Shown piece after piece: positions 41,859 through 50,500 of a stretch of DNA of 64,000 nt. The stretch's first letter is position 1, and every line of letters starts with the position of its first letter. The translations under genes were made by a program, and so were the position numbers. Below the pieces are notes generated by a model that saw nothing but the letters and a program-made list of their open reading frames with translations, did no database searches and was not told the origin of the DNA. Origin of the DNA: an uncultured Pseudomonadota bacterium (GTDB lineage Bacteria > Pseudomonadota > Gammaproteobacteria > Steroidobacterales > Steroidobacteraceae); NCBI GenBank assembly GCA_946479515.1, contig CAMLGF010000015.1, positions 5,846 through 69,845 of the forward strand, written 5' to 3'.

Positions 41859-43427
41859 ATGGCGACGCCCGCCGACAAATTGGCAGCTTCCCTTGCCGTC
41901 CTGAAAGAACTTCAGGACGCGGGGCGCGTTGCGCTTCGCGCCAGCGACATGAGCCGTACGCACCGCGAGCGTCTGGTCAAAGCCGGATTCATCAAAGAGG
42001 TGATCAGGGGCTGGTACATCCCGTGCCGGCCGGACGAGCCAGCGGGCGAGAGCACCTCCTGGTACGCGTCGTTCTGGTCATTCTGCTTGTCCTACCTCGA
42101 CTCCCGTTTCGACGAGGACTGGTGCGTCAGTCCGGAGCAATCCATTAGCTTGCATACCGGCAACTGGACGGTGCCGCGACAGTTGCTCGTGCGCTCTCCG
42201 CGCGGAAACAACAAGCCCACGGAATTCATTCACGGGACGTCGATATTTGATGTTCGCCTCGATTTGCCTCCGGCCGCAGATCGGGAGGTCAAAGAGGGCG
42301 TCAGACTCTACAAGCTAACCGCCGCATTGCTGTCTTGTTCGCCGGCGCAATTTGCTTCTCGGCCAACTGAAATGCGCGCGGCGCTCGCGATGGTTCAAGA
42401 CGCATCCGACCTTCTCAGTCGGTTGCTCGATGGAGGACGCAGCACAGTCGCCGGCCGACTGGCAGCGGCCTTCAGAAATATTGGTCGCGATCGCATCGCC
42501 GATGACATCGTCGGAGCGATGCAGGCTGCCGGATACATAGTGAACGAAAGCGATCCGTTCGAAGATCCCTCTCTCATTGCTTTCGGCGCGCGCGAGACTT
42601 CGCCTTACGTCAATCGCATGCGTATGGACTGGGCGCGGATGCGCGAAGACGTGCTCGGCATCTTTCCGGCCGCCCCAGGTCGACCGAAGAATACTGCTGC
42701 CTATCTGAAGCAGGTCGAAGAGATTTACGTCAACGACGCCTATAACTCCCTGTCCATCGAGGGTTACAAGGTCAGCGCAGCGCTCATTGAGAAAGTTCGC
42801 ACTGGAAACTGGAATCCTGACGCTAACAAAGGCGATCAGGATCACCGAAATGCATTGGCGGCCCGTGGATACTGGCTGGCGTTTCAGGCGGTCGAGAAGA
42901 GCATCGAAAAAGTCCTGGCTGGCAAGAACGCAGGGCGCGTCGCAGATCGCGATCACGCTACCTGGTATCGCGAACTATTCGGTCCGAGTGTCACGGCAGG
43001 CATATTGCGCGCCGCCGATCTGGCCGGATACCGAAATGCTCCTGTCTACATCCGGCGATCCATGCATACGCCGCCGAACATAGAAGCAGTACGTGAACTC
43101 ATGCCCGCACTTTTCGACCTTCTTGAGCACGAAGAAGAGGCGTCAGTGCGCGTCGTCTTAGGACACTTCATGTTTGTGTACATCCATCCGTACATGGACG
43201 GAAACGGCCGCATTGGTAGGTTCCTGATGAATCTAATGCTCGCCTCCGGCGGATATCCTTGGACCATTGTTCCCTTAGAGCGCCGAACGGATTACATGGC
43301 TGCGCTTGAGAGCGCCAGCGTGGGCGGAGACATCAAACCCTTTGCGAAACTTCTTGCCGGCCTAACCAAGGGCGACGCAGGAAGCGCTACTGTGAAAATC
43401 GCTGGGAAAGAGAAAGCTTCGAAATGA
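41859..43427 (+). CDS. Fic-domain AMPylase with N-terminal AbiEi-like winged helix
   Basis: 522 residues. Residues about 8-60 resemble the AbiEi antitoxin winged helix (VLKELQDAGRVALRASDMSR, then LVKAGFIKEVIRGWYIPCRP). The Fic domain is C-terminal with the full motif HPYMDGNGRIGR (residues 443-454), so it should transfer AMP or another nucleotide to a target protein. An inhibitory helix motif of the S-x-x-x-E-G type is present (S297 to G302), placing it among auto-inhibited class II Fic proteins. It is the first gene of the cargo cluster, directly behind the 24-bp repeats, which suggests autoregulation. A defence or toxin role is inferred. Confidence 0.9.
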   Translation: MATPADKLAASLAVLKELQDAGRVALRASDMSRTHRERLVKAGFIKEVIRGWYIPCRPDEPAGESTSWYASFWSFCLSYLDSRFDEDWCVSPEQSISLHTGNWTVPRQLLVRSPRGNNKPTEFIHGTSIFDVRLDLPPAADREVKEGVRLYKLTAALLSCSPAQFASRPTEMRAALAMVQDASDLLSRLLDGGRSTVAGRLAAAFRNIGRDRIADDIVGAMQAAGYIVNESDPFEDPSLIAFGARETSPYVNRMRMDWARMREDVLGIFPAAPGRPKNTAAYLKQVEEIYVNDAYNSLSIEGYKVSAALIEKVRTGNWNPDANKGDQDHRNALAARGYWLAFQAVEKSIEKVLAGKNAGRVADRDHATWYRELFGPSVTAGILRAADLAGYRNAPVYIRRSMHTPPNIEAVRELMPALFDLLEHEEEASVRVVLGHFMFVYIHPYMDGNGRIGRFLMNLMLASGGYPWTIVPLERRTDYMAALESASVGGDIKPFAKLLAGLTKGDAGSATVKIAGKEKASK

Positions 43428-43536
43428 AGGCAGCCCTCGACGGGAGAGATTGGGAGAATAATTGCTCCGAGGCACTTCTTCTTGGTCCGGGATTGGTCGT
43501 CTATCGCGCGTGTTCTGTTTCTGCCCCGAGGAAAAG

Positions 43537-44472
43537 ATGAATCAGAAGGACGTCAGGCTTCTTTGGGGAAGAGCCGGCAATCGCTGTTCGATTTGCCGCG
43601 TGGAGCTTTCTCAAGACAGCAAGGCGAGTGGTGCTGCATTCAACCTGGGCGAGCAAGCTCATATCGTTGGTGAAAAGCCAGGCGCCGCACGAGGAGAAAG
43701 TCTGCTTACTAGCGACGAGCGTGAGAGCTACCACAATCGGATCTTGCTATGCCCAACGGACCATACGATCGTAGATAAGAACGTGGCCGATTGGCCGGTC
43801 GAAAAGCTGCACTTCACGAAGTCAGCGCACGAGCTGTGGGTACGCGAGACTCTGGCCGATAGTGCAGACAGGAGCTTGCTCGCGAAGCAAATCGCAGTGA
43901 CGACGACGATTGACCAGGCAGTTAACCTTTGCCAGTTGGAGGGCTGGAACAGCTGGGTGGAAAGTGCATTGTCCGCAGATCCCTTGTGGCCATTGGGGTT
44001 GCCCGACTCGTTGGCGAGCTTTCGTCAGCACGTAGCCGCGGCCATCTGGCCTTCAGAGTTTGAGGAGCTGGAACGCGCCACGATTTCGATGGCGCTGTTG
44101 TTGCACAACGCCGCAACCGAATATTTGGAGCACGCCGAGATGCGTGACCATGGATATGCCCCGCACAAATTTTACAAGGCGATGCGATTCAATCCGAACT
44201 ACGAGAGGGACTTGCGGCTTTATAACGAGTGGCTGTTTCGTTGTTATGCGCTCGTGCGGGAGTCAACGAAGGCGGCCAATTGGTTTGCCGACGTGGTGAG
44301 GCGCGATATCAATCCGATGTTCTTTGCTGAACGTGGCAGGTTTCTCATCCCGGAAGCGGCTATGGACAGAGCATCCTTTCGATCAAACATCTTGCAGTTC
44401 AGTGACGCGGAGAAAGCACAGTTGCCACACAAGTTGCTGGAGTCGGATGCGGAAGGGAACAGTCAAGAATGA
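43537..44472 (+). CDS. HNH endonuclease domain protein
   Basis: 311 residues from ATG 43537 (GAGGAAAAG upstream). The N-terminal part (about 1-95) is an HNH nuclease with C17-x-x-C20 (CSIC) as zinc ligands, then EQAHIVGEKPGAARG, and NRILLCPTDHTIVDKN carrying the last H and Cys. The remaining 200 residues are helical with Trp/Tyr-rich stretches and match no family I can name; they may sense a trigger or bind a partner. It is 110 bp after the Fic gene and 9 bp before the PIN-like gene. HNH domains cut DNA, fitting a defence role. Confidence 0.87.
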   Translation: MNQKDVRLLWGRAGNRCSICRVELSQDSKASGAAFNLGEQAHIVGEKPGAARGESLLTSDERESYHNRILLCPTDHTIVDKNVADWPVEKLHFTKSAHELWVRETLADSADRSLLAKQIAVTTTIDQAVNLCQLEGWNSWVESALSADPLWPLGLPDSLASFRQHVAAAIWPSEFEELERATISMALLLHNAATEYLEHAEMRDHGYAPHKFYKAMRFNPNYERDLRLYNEWLFRCYALVRESTKAANWFADVVRRDINPMFFAERGRFLIPEAAMDRASFRSNILQFSDAEKAQLPHKLLESDAEGNSQE

Positions 44473-44481
44473 CAAGCCGCT

Positions 44482-45174
44482 ATGGCGCTAACCGCGATCC
44501 GGATCGCTCCGTCCTCCCAGCACCACGGGCATGGTGGAATGCCAGCTGCGCACTGGCTGCCTGAACGAACGATGACAAGTTTGGAGGCTTCGCAGCAACG
44601 ATGGACATACGATCGGCGTACGGACGGCAGGATTGCCGTCACGCTTGATAGCAATGTCTGGAATTTGCTCTTTGAAGCATCCGTCGATCTCGCGGCGGAG
44701 TTTCCGATTGCACAGTTTGCGCTGTTCGTTCCACGTGAAGGCGAAATCGAAGCGACGGCCATTACGAAGCCTGAACTACTAGAGTTCATAGAAGACGCGA
44801 CTCGGCGCGCCGAAGTGGTGACCGCCGCCATCGTCGGATTTGACACGGGGGAACGTCCGCAGCGCATGGCACCGATGGGATTTGGGACGTTTCAGTCGGC
44901 GAAGGAAGCGGAAATCCGCGCGGCCATGCATAAATACCTTGGAAATAAGCAAAAAGGCAGCGGCTTGTATCGAAATGAAGGTGATATGGCGGTGGCAGTA
45001 GCTGCCTTTTCCTCAATCGTCGTCACTGCCGAGCGACCTACGAAACGAGGACCACTGAAGTTCGCATTCCAGAGGGGAGGGCGAATCGTGTATCTGCAAA
45101 GGGGCGCGTGCGCGGCCGGCCGATTGCGGGAGCGAATCTTGGCCTGCCACCACGAAGCTGCCGACAACATATGA
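44482..45174 (+). CDS. PIN-like nuclease domain protein
   Basis: 230 residues from ATG 44482; ATG 44572 (MTSLEAS) is an alternative start and would give 200 residues. After about 50 residues the strand VTLDSNVWNLL has the first acidic residue of a PIN-like fold. Further acidic residues lie in PREGEIEATAI and in GDMAVAVAAFSSIVVTAE, where PIN proteins end their active site. The usual target of this fold is RNA. It lies nine bases after the HNH gene and is surely co-transcribed. Assignment rests on motif spacing and is tentative. Confidence 0.6.
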   Translation: MALTAIRIAPSSQHHGHGGMPAAHWLPERTMTSLEASQQRWTYDRRTDGRIAVTLDSNVWNLLFEASVDLAAEFPIAQFALFVPREGEIEATAITKPELLEFIEDATRRAEVVTAAIVGFDTGERPQRMAPMGFGTFQSAKEAEIRAAMHKYLGNKQKGSGLYRNEGDMAVAVAAFSSIVVTAERPTKRGPLKFAFQRGGRIVYLQRGACAAGRLRERILACHHEAADNI

Positions 45175-45229
45175 AGCTCCTGCGCACGTCGAACACGCCC
45201 GACGGTGAATAGGTACTCCGGGGAAAACG

Positions 45230-46117
45230 ATGACCGGGATAGATCAAGAGAAGAAAATCACGTTGCAGCTCACTTGGGCCGACTACGGATCTAAGAATCT
45301 CGCTGCGCGAGTTGCTGAGTTCAAGCGACGCAATACCTACATTGAGCTGGACGATCGTGTGGCTGCTATCCAGTTCCTTCGTGGAACCTCGGCACGCGCG
45401 AGCCATCTCTTGCCCGCGTTGTATCTGGTGCTCGGTGCCGGTTCGCGCTCGCGGGAAACGGAGGGCGATCATTGGAAGGCCGTGCAGGGCGCGATTCTCG
45501 AAGAAACTGCGCTACAGTCGATTGCCCTGGCGTGCCGCGCGATCTTTGATGACAGTCGCAAGCAAGGACGCTTGAGTGGCAAGCGAATCGCGTCACTCAG
45601 CGATGCCACGCTCGCCTCCGTGGCGGAATACTGGACTGCGCGTTCACCAAGATCGAACGCAGATGCGGTGAAAGCACTCGAGCTTCTCAGGAAGCTCTTT
45701 GCGCGCTGTGCGCAGCCGGAATCAATTCTAGTGGACCAGACGTCTTTGCTCGAACGTCGCATCGGGCTGCTGAAATTCTATGCTCATCGTCATGCGGCCC
45801 ATATATCACTGCAGGACTATCTATTCGACATCCTTGATCTCATTCATGTAGTCGCCGCAATGGTGTTGATCGGTGCGATCATTATGGACTTCGACGCTCC
45901 CGAGAGGGCTTCCGGATACTTCGATTCGGTTGATGAGGGAGGTTGGGCGGCTGCGAAGGCGATTTTCCCAGCCCTCCAGGGCGAGCGTGTCTTCAAGAAC
46001 TGGGACATCCACGAACAGGCGGCCATCAAATGGAGGAATCCCTACACGGATGGAGTGGAGTACATTCTCAACCAGCTGCCTTCTGCGATCGGCTATTGGG
46101 ACAGCAGGCGCTCGTAA
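45230..46117 (+). CDS. Unknown protein, possibly HEPN/AbiU2-like
   Basis: 295 residues from ATG 45230 (GGGGAAAACG upstream). Mostly helical. The stretch RRIGLLKFYAHRHAAHISLQDYLFDILDLIHVV resembles the helix in AbiU2/HEPN proteins that carries the arginine-to-histidine motif before AH, which would make it a possible RNase. This is weak: only one motif supports it. No signal peptide or membrane helix beyond a hydrophobic VVAAMVLIGAIIM stretch is seen. It belongs to the same unit as the HNH and PIN-like genes. Confidence 0.6.
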   Translation: MTGIDQEKKITLQLTWADYGSKNLAARVAEFKRRNTYIELDDRVAAIQFLRGTSARASHLLPALYLVLGAGSRSRETEGDHWKAVQGAILEETALQSIALACRAIFDDSRKQGRLSGKRIASLSDATLASVAEYWTARSPRSNADAVKALELLRKLFARCAQPESILVDQTSLLERRIGLLKFYAHRHAAHISLQDYLFDILDLIHVVAAMVLIGAIIMDFDAPERASGYFDSVDEGGWAAAKAIFPALQGERVFKNWDIHEQAAIKWRNPYTDGVEYILNQLPSAIGYWDSRRS

Positions 46118-46347
46118 TTCTTGATCACGCGCCCTTGTAGGGGCGAGAGATGCGCATTTTGTGCTTGTGCGCTCGTTCCATTTGGATCCGCGATTCCAGC
46201 GCGCGACGGCGATCTTATCCAGTATTGAAGCGACGCGAGTACTGGATGGACCGCCTCTTCGCGTACTGGCAGATTTTCCGCGATGCTAGGCTCCAATCGC
46301 GCCGACTCTTTGGCCGATTACTACAATCACATCGCTTAACTTGAACC

Positions 46348-47457
46348 ATGGTCGTTAAGGCGCTTATAGATAACTGGACGCTGCAAAACGCAGGTGAGCT
46401 TCTCCACTGGCGGTGTCGAGACGAGACCGCTCACGAGCTGGACGTCGTTGCGAGTGCCCAGGAACCTAGATATCAGGACGTCTCTCAAGATGTTGTCGCG
46501 TTAGCGTGTCTGTGCCAGCTGCTGCAGCATCTCGTCTTAACTGATGAGCTTGTTGTCGATGCGGTCTTCATCTCGAGCTGGACAGACTTGCCATCAATGG
46601 CAACGCTGTCTTCGAGAAAGCTAGTTGTCGGTCGAGAGCACGGCAGTGCGGAAGCGCTCTGGGTTCCGCGACGAGAGGTGTTGGCCAATCAACTCAGTCG
46701 ATGTGCGCCAGGCATTCAGAATGGGCACGAGGAAAACAAGAGAGAATTCGATCGGCATCAGCGATCGACCGATGCCATGCTGAGCCAGGTGCTGTGGGGA
46801 GCAGCCGGCATGCTGGCTCGCGCGGAGTTGTCCCGGCTGCCATACACGCCTCATCCACTTCGAGAGCGCTTGCTGATTCACTCACGATTCTTCGCTGGGC
46901 CTTCCAACGCGCGCGAACTTCTTACGAAATTTATCGATGGCGAGCAGATTAGGTTGTACGAGCGAACTGGTACCGATGGCATCTTTGGCACTCTGAAGCT
47001 GCCTGCGATCGTCGTGGAGGTGATCGACGAATCTGCGACGCTAGGACAGCTACTCGCAACGGCAATTGCACTCAGGAGCCGGTATGCAGAGCTCCGCGGA
47101 TGGCTGGGAGAACTGCAACACGCGCTTGATGGAGAAGATATGCGGGAGGTCTTGGCTCGAAGGAAGACTCTCCAAAGCGTTAGCGCCAATGTCGATCGAC
47201 TCGTTGGGCAAGCGGATCCCAAAGGTATCGCGTCAGTGCAACTGGGTCTCGATTTTCAGCCCAAGGTCACCGTGAATTTACGCTCCGCGGTGGCGGCGGT
47301 TCGCAACAGCACCGGAGTGCAGTCACACATCTGGCGTTTGGTTCTTGCTCCGCCCGGGCGAGCAGCCTTTCAGAAGTTGTTGAGGCTCCTTGGAGAAGAC
47401 CATACAGAGCGTGCGGTTACCATCGAGAAGGCTTTCTACGAATTTCAATCCCGCTAG
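46348..47457 (+). CDS. Unknown protein of the defence-like cluster
   Basis: 369 residues. No recognisable motif. The N-terminal 110 residues are mixed alpha/beta (LIDNWTLQNAGELLHWRCRDETAHELDVV), and the C-terminal half is helical with LGQLLATAIALRSRYAELRGWLGELQHAL. It follows the 295-residue gene after 230 bp and precedes the NACHT-type gene by 127 bp, all on one strand. The position suggests a partner, sensor or regulator of the large NTPase, which is inference only. The 230-bp gap before it holds no gene I can support. Confidence 0.55.
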   Translation: MVVKALIDNWTLQNAGELLHWRCRDETAHELDVVASAQEPRYQDVSQDVVALACLCQLLQHLVLTDELVVDAVFISSWTDLPSMATLSSRKLVVGREHGSAEALWVPRREVLANQLSRCAPGIQNGHEENKREFDRHQRSTDAMLSQVLWGAAGMLARAELSRLPYTPHPLRERLLIHSRFFAGPSNARELLTKFIDGEQIRLYERTGTDGIFGTLKLPAIVVEVIDESATLGQLLATAIALRSRYAELRGWLGELQHALDGEDMREVLARRKTLQSVSANVDRLVGQADPKGIASVQLGLDFQPKVTVNLRSAVAAVRNSTGVQSHIWRLVLAPPGRAAFQKLLRLLGEDHTERAVTIEKAFYEFQSR

Positions 47458-47584
47458 CTCAGAGCACATGGCCACAGATCTGCAACTGGTCAAGGCGAAA
47501 TAGTGACTGCGGTCGAACTCCGCTTCTCTGATCTCTGGAAGTTGAGCTACGTAAATAACGCGTCCGTGGATTCGTGAGTTGAAA

Positions 47585-50500
47585 ATGGACAACTATATTG
47601 ATCTCGACCGCAGGTTTCGCGAGTTAACCGCGGAGGAGCTAGAAGACCCAGAACTGCTCGCCTCCTTGAGCGATCGCGAGTTCGGTGGGAACAGCAGCTG
47701 GCCGGAGCTGTTGAAGTCCCCACGTATCTTGCTTCTCGCCGAGGCAGGCTCTGGCAAGACATTCGAGCTTCGTGCGCAAACCCTTCGCTTGAAGGCGGAA
47801 GGAAAATTCGCCTTTTTCGTTCCCCTCGAGACTTTGGGGCGTGGGACTCTAGCGAATGCTATCTCTGCGGATGACGCGCGCGACTTCGCCAAATGGAAAG
47901 CTGATGGATTGGCACCCGCTTGGTTCTTTCTCGATGCCGTCGACGAACTCAAGCTCACGCAAAGGAAACTCGACGAAGCGCTCAATACGTTTGCTAAGGA
48001 AATTGATGGGCTGCTAGATCGCGTCCGGGTCATTCTTTCCTGCCGCCCCTCGGATTGGCGGGCGGCGCTGGACATGACGACCTTTCGGCAGCGCTTGCCG
48101 TACGTCTCGCCCAGCAGTCTTCCGGGCACAACGTCTGATGAGTACTTTCGCCGTTCACTCGAAGAACATCGGACGACCTCGAGTTCCAGCGAAGACGACA
48201 GCCAAAAGCTCGAGCGAACGGTGATCCTCCTGCCGTTGAACGAAGCGCGAATCGAAGCGTATGCGCGCCAGCGCGGGGTCCATGACCCAGGCGCGTTCGC
48301 GGCAGAGATTCACAAGGAAGATGCCTGGGTGTTCGCGCGACGGCCACTCGATTGCTCCGAGCTCATCGCGCTGTGGACGACAAAAGGGCGTCTGGGGACG
48401 CGAATTGAGCAGCATGAAGCGAACGTCGCGACGAAACTTCGCGACGATCCAGATCGCGCCGATCGCCACATCCTGTCTGACGCGCGCGCCCGCGAGGGTG
48501 CAGAGCGGGTCGCGCTTGCCCTCACACTCACACGCATGCGCAGCGTCCTTGTTCCTGCGCGCAGTTCCGAAGAGGCGGCGCCGACGGGTGCGCTCGACAG
48601 CGCGCAGGTTCTTGCGGATTGGAATGAGGCCGAGCGCAAGGCGCTCGTTCGTACCGCGCTCTTCGACCCGGCGACGTTCGGTCGGGTACGCTTCCATCAC
48701 TCGTCCGTTCAGGAATACCTGGCGGCGTGTCGGCTTCGCTACCTGCGAGACAAGGGAATGCCGGCCCGCAAGTTACTCGGATTTTGCTTTGCCACCACAT
48801 ACGGGGCGGATGTCGTTATTCCGTCGATGCGTCCCGTGGCCGCGTGGCTCGCGATTTGGGATCACGACGTACGGCGAAATCTGGTGGAGAGGGAGCCTGA
48901 GATCCTGCTCACGCTCGGCGATCCTGGTTCATTGCCGATCGATGCGCGGCGCGTGCTCCTGCGACGCTTTGCGGCTCTCTATGGTGCGGGCGGCTGGCGC
49001 GGCATCGATATTCCCTGGACCGAACTACGCAGGCTGGTGCATCCCGAGCTGGCGGAAACGATTCGTGAAGTGTGGAAGGCGGCGCCGACCAATGGCGATG
49101 TGCGCAAGCTCCTGCTCGAGCTCATCTGGTTAGGCTCAATTGCAAGTTGTGCGGACATCGCAATAGAAGCGGCGTCGAATGCGAATCTTCCGGCTTACGA
49201 GCGCGTCATCGCGGTACGGGCCGTGTTGGCCTGCAACCAGCGAGAGGCTGCGCGGCAGATCGCGAAGGAGGCGGCTGCGGGTACCGCGGCATGGCCCGAA
49301 AGTTATCTCCACCACCTCGCCCAGGAGCTATTTCCTGAGTTTCTCAACGTGGCCGATCTGCTGAGATTGGTGGAACGCGCGCCGCGACTGCGCGAAACGG
49401 CGACAGGATTCAATTGGACGCTTCAACAGATTGCCCGAAAGCTCGAACCCGGTGGTCCACAGGCAGTTGAACTGCGAAAGGGATTGGCGGAGCTCATCCT
49501 TCGCACCCGTGACCCGGAGGTGAAATGGCATCAGTTTACGGGCAAATTCGCCAAGCATTCCGCGGCCCTCGCGATTCTCTGTGATCGCGCGCTTGATTCG
49601 AAGACAAGCGTCGATGAGACGCTCATTGACGCCTGCACAATTGCCAATCGATTCGGACGAGATCTGCTCGACAGTCGGGAAGCGCAGAAGCTCGCGAGGC
49701 ATTTCGTGCCGCAAAGTGGTTACCGAGAGAGCGCCTTTTGGCGGGAGCTCGCCTTGTTGACGCAGCTTGCTCCAGAAAGCGATGAATTCCGCTCGCTCTT
49801 TCACGTCGAGTACGAAGGACTCGCGGGGTCGCTCGACCAGTCCGATCGCGCATGGCTCGAAGCCGCGGCAACTTCCGCGCACGATGGCTTACGACGTGCG
49901 GTGGCGCTCGCGGGTCTCGTGCAGCTTTGGGCATGGCGCGGCCGCGTCGAGGCCGAGGCGTTACCAATCCGCAGTCTCGTGGCTGACGATGCGCGTCTCC
50001 TCGCGTATGCAGTACGACATACCGCTCGCGTGGAGCCGGATCTCGAAATTAGAAGACTGGATCGAAACAACGAACGTCGAAAACGCATTCGAGAAGGTCG
50101 TGAGAAGCAGCGAATTGACGGGTGGCTCGATTGGCGCAAGGAGGTATTGGCGGATGTGGCCTTGGCGTTCAGTCCGGACCAGTTGCAGGCGACGATTCGC
50201 AATTTCTACAAGTGGCTCGACGGGCAGGGACGTTCGAGAAATCGATTCAGCGCTTGGAATGCAGACGTGGTCAACGAAGCATTCAATCGCGAAACGACCG
50301 AGAGACTGGCGGGCGCCTTTGCCAATGCGTGGCGCCTCGAACGGCCGACGCTCTGGAGTCAGCGTTTGGCAAGCGAGAGGAATTCGACGCCTTATGTGTG
50401 GATCTATGGGCTGACTGGACTGTCGGCAGAATCCTCGTCGCCGGGCTGGGCGCATAAGCTGTCGCACGAAGAAGCTAGGTTGGCAGCCTGTTATGCCACG

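Noticed and set aside
46150..46344. 64-codon ORF between the two unknown cluster genes
   Set aside because: No ribosome-binding site and Arg-rich, random-looking composition.
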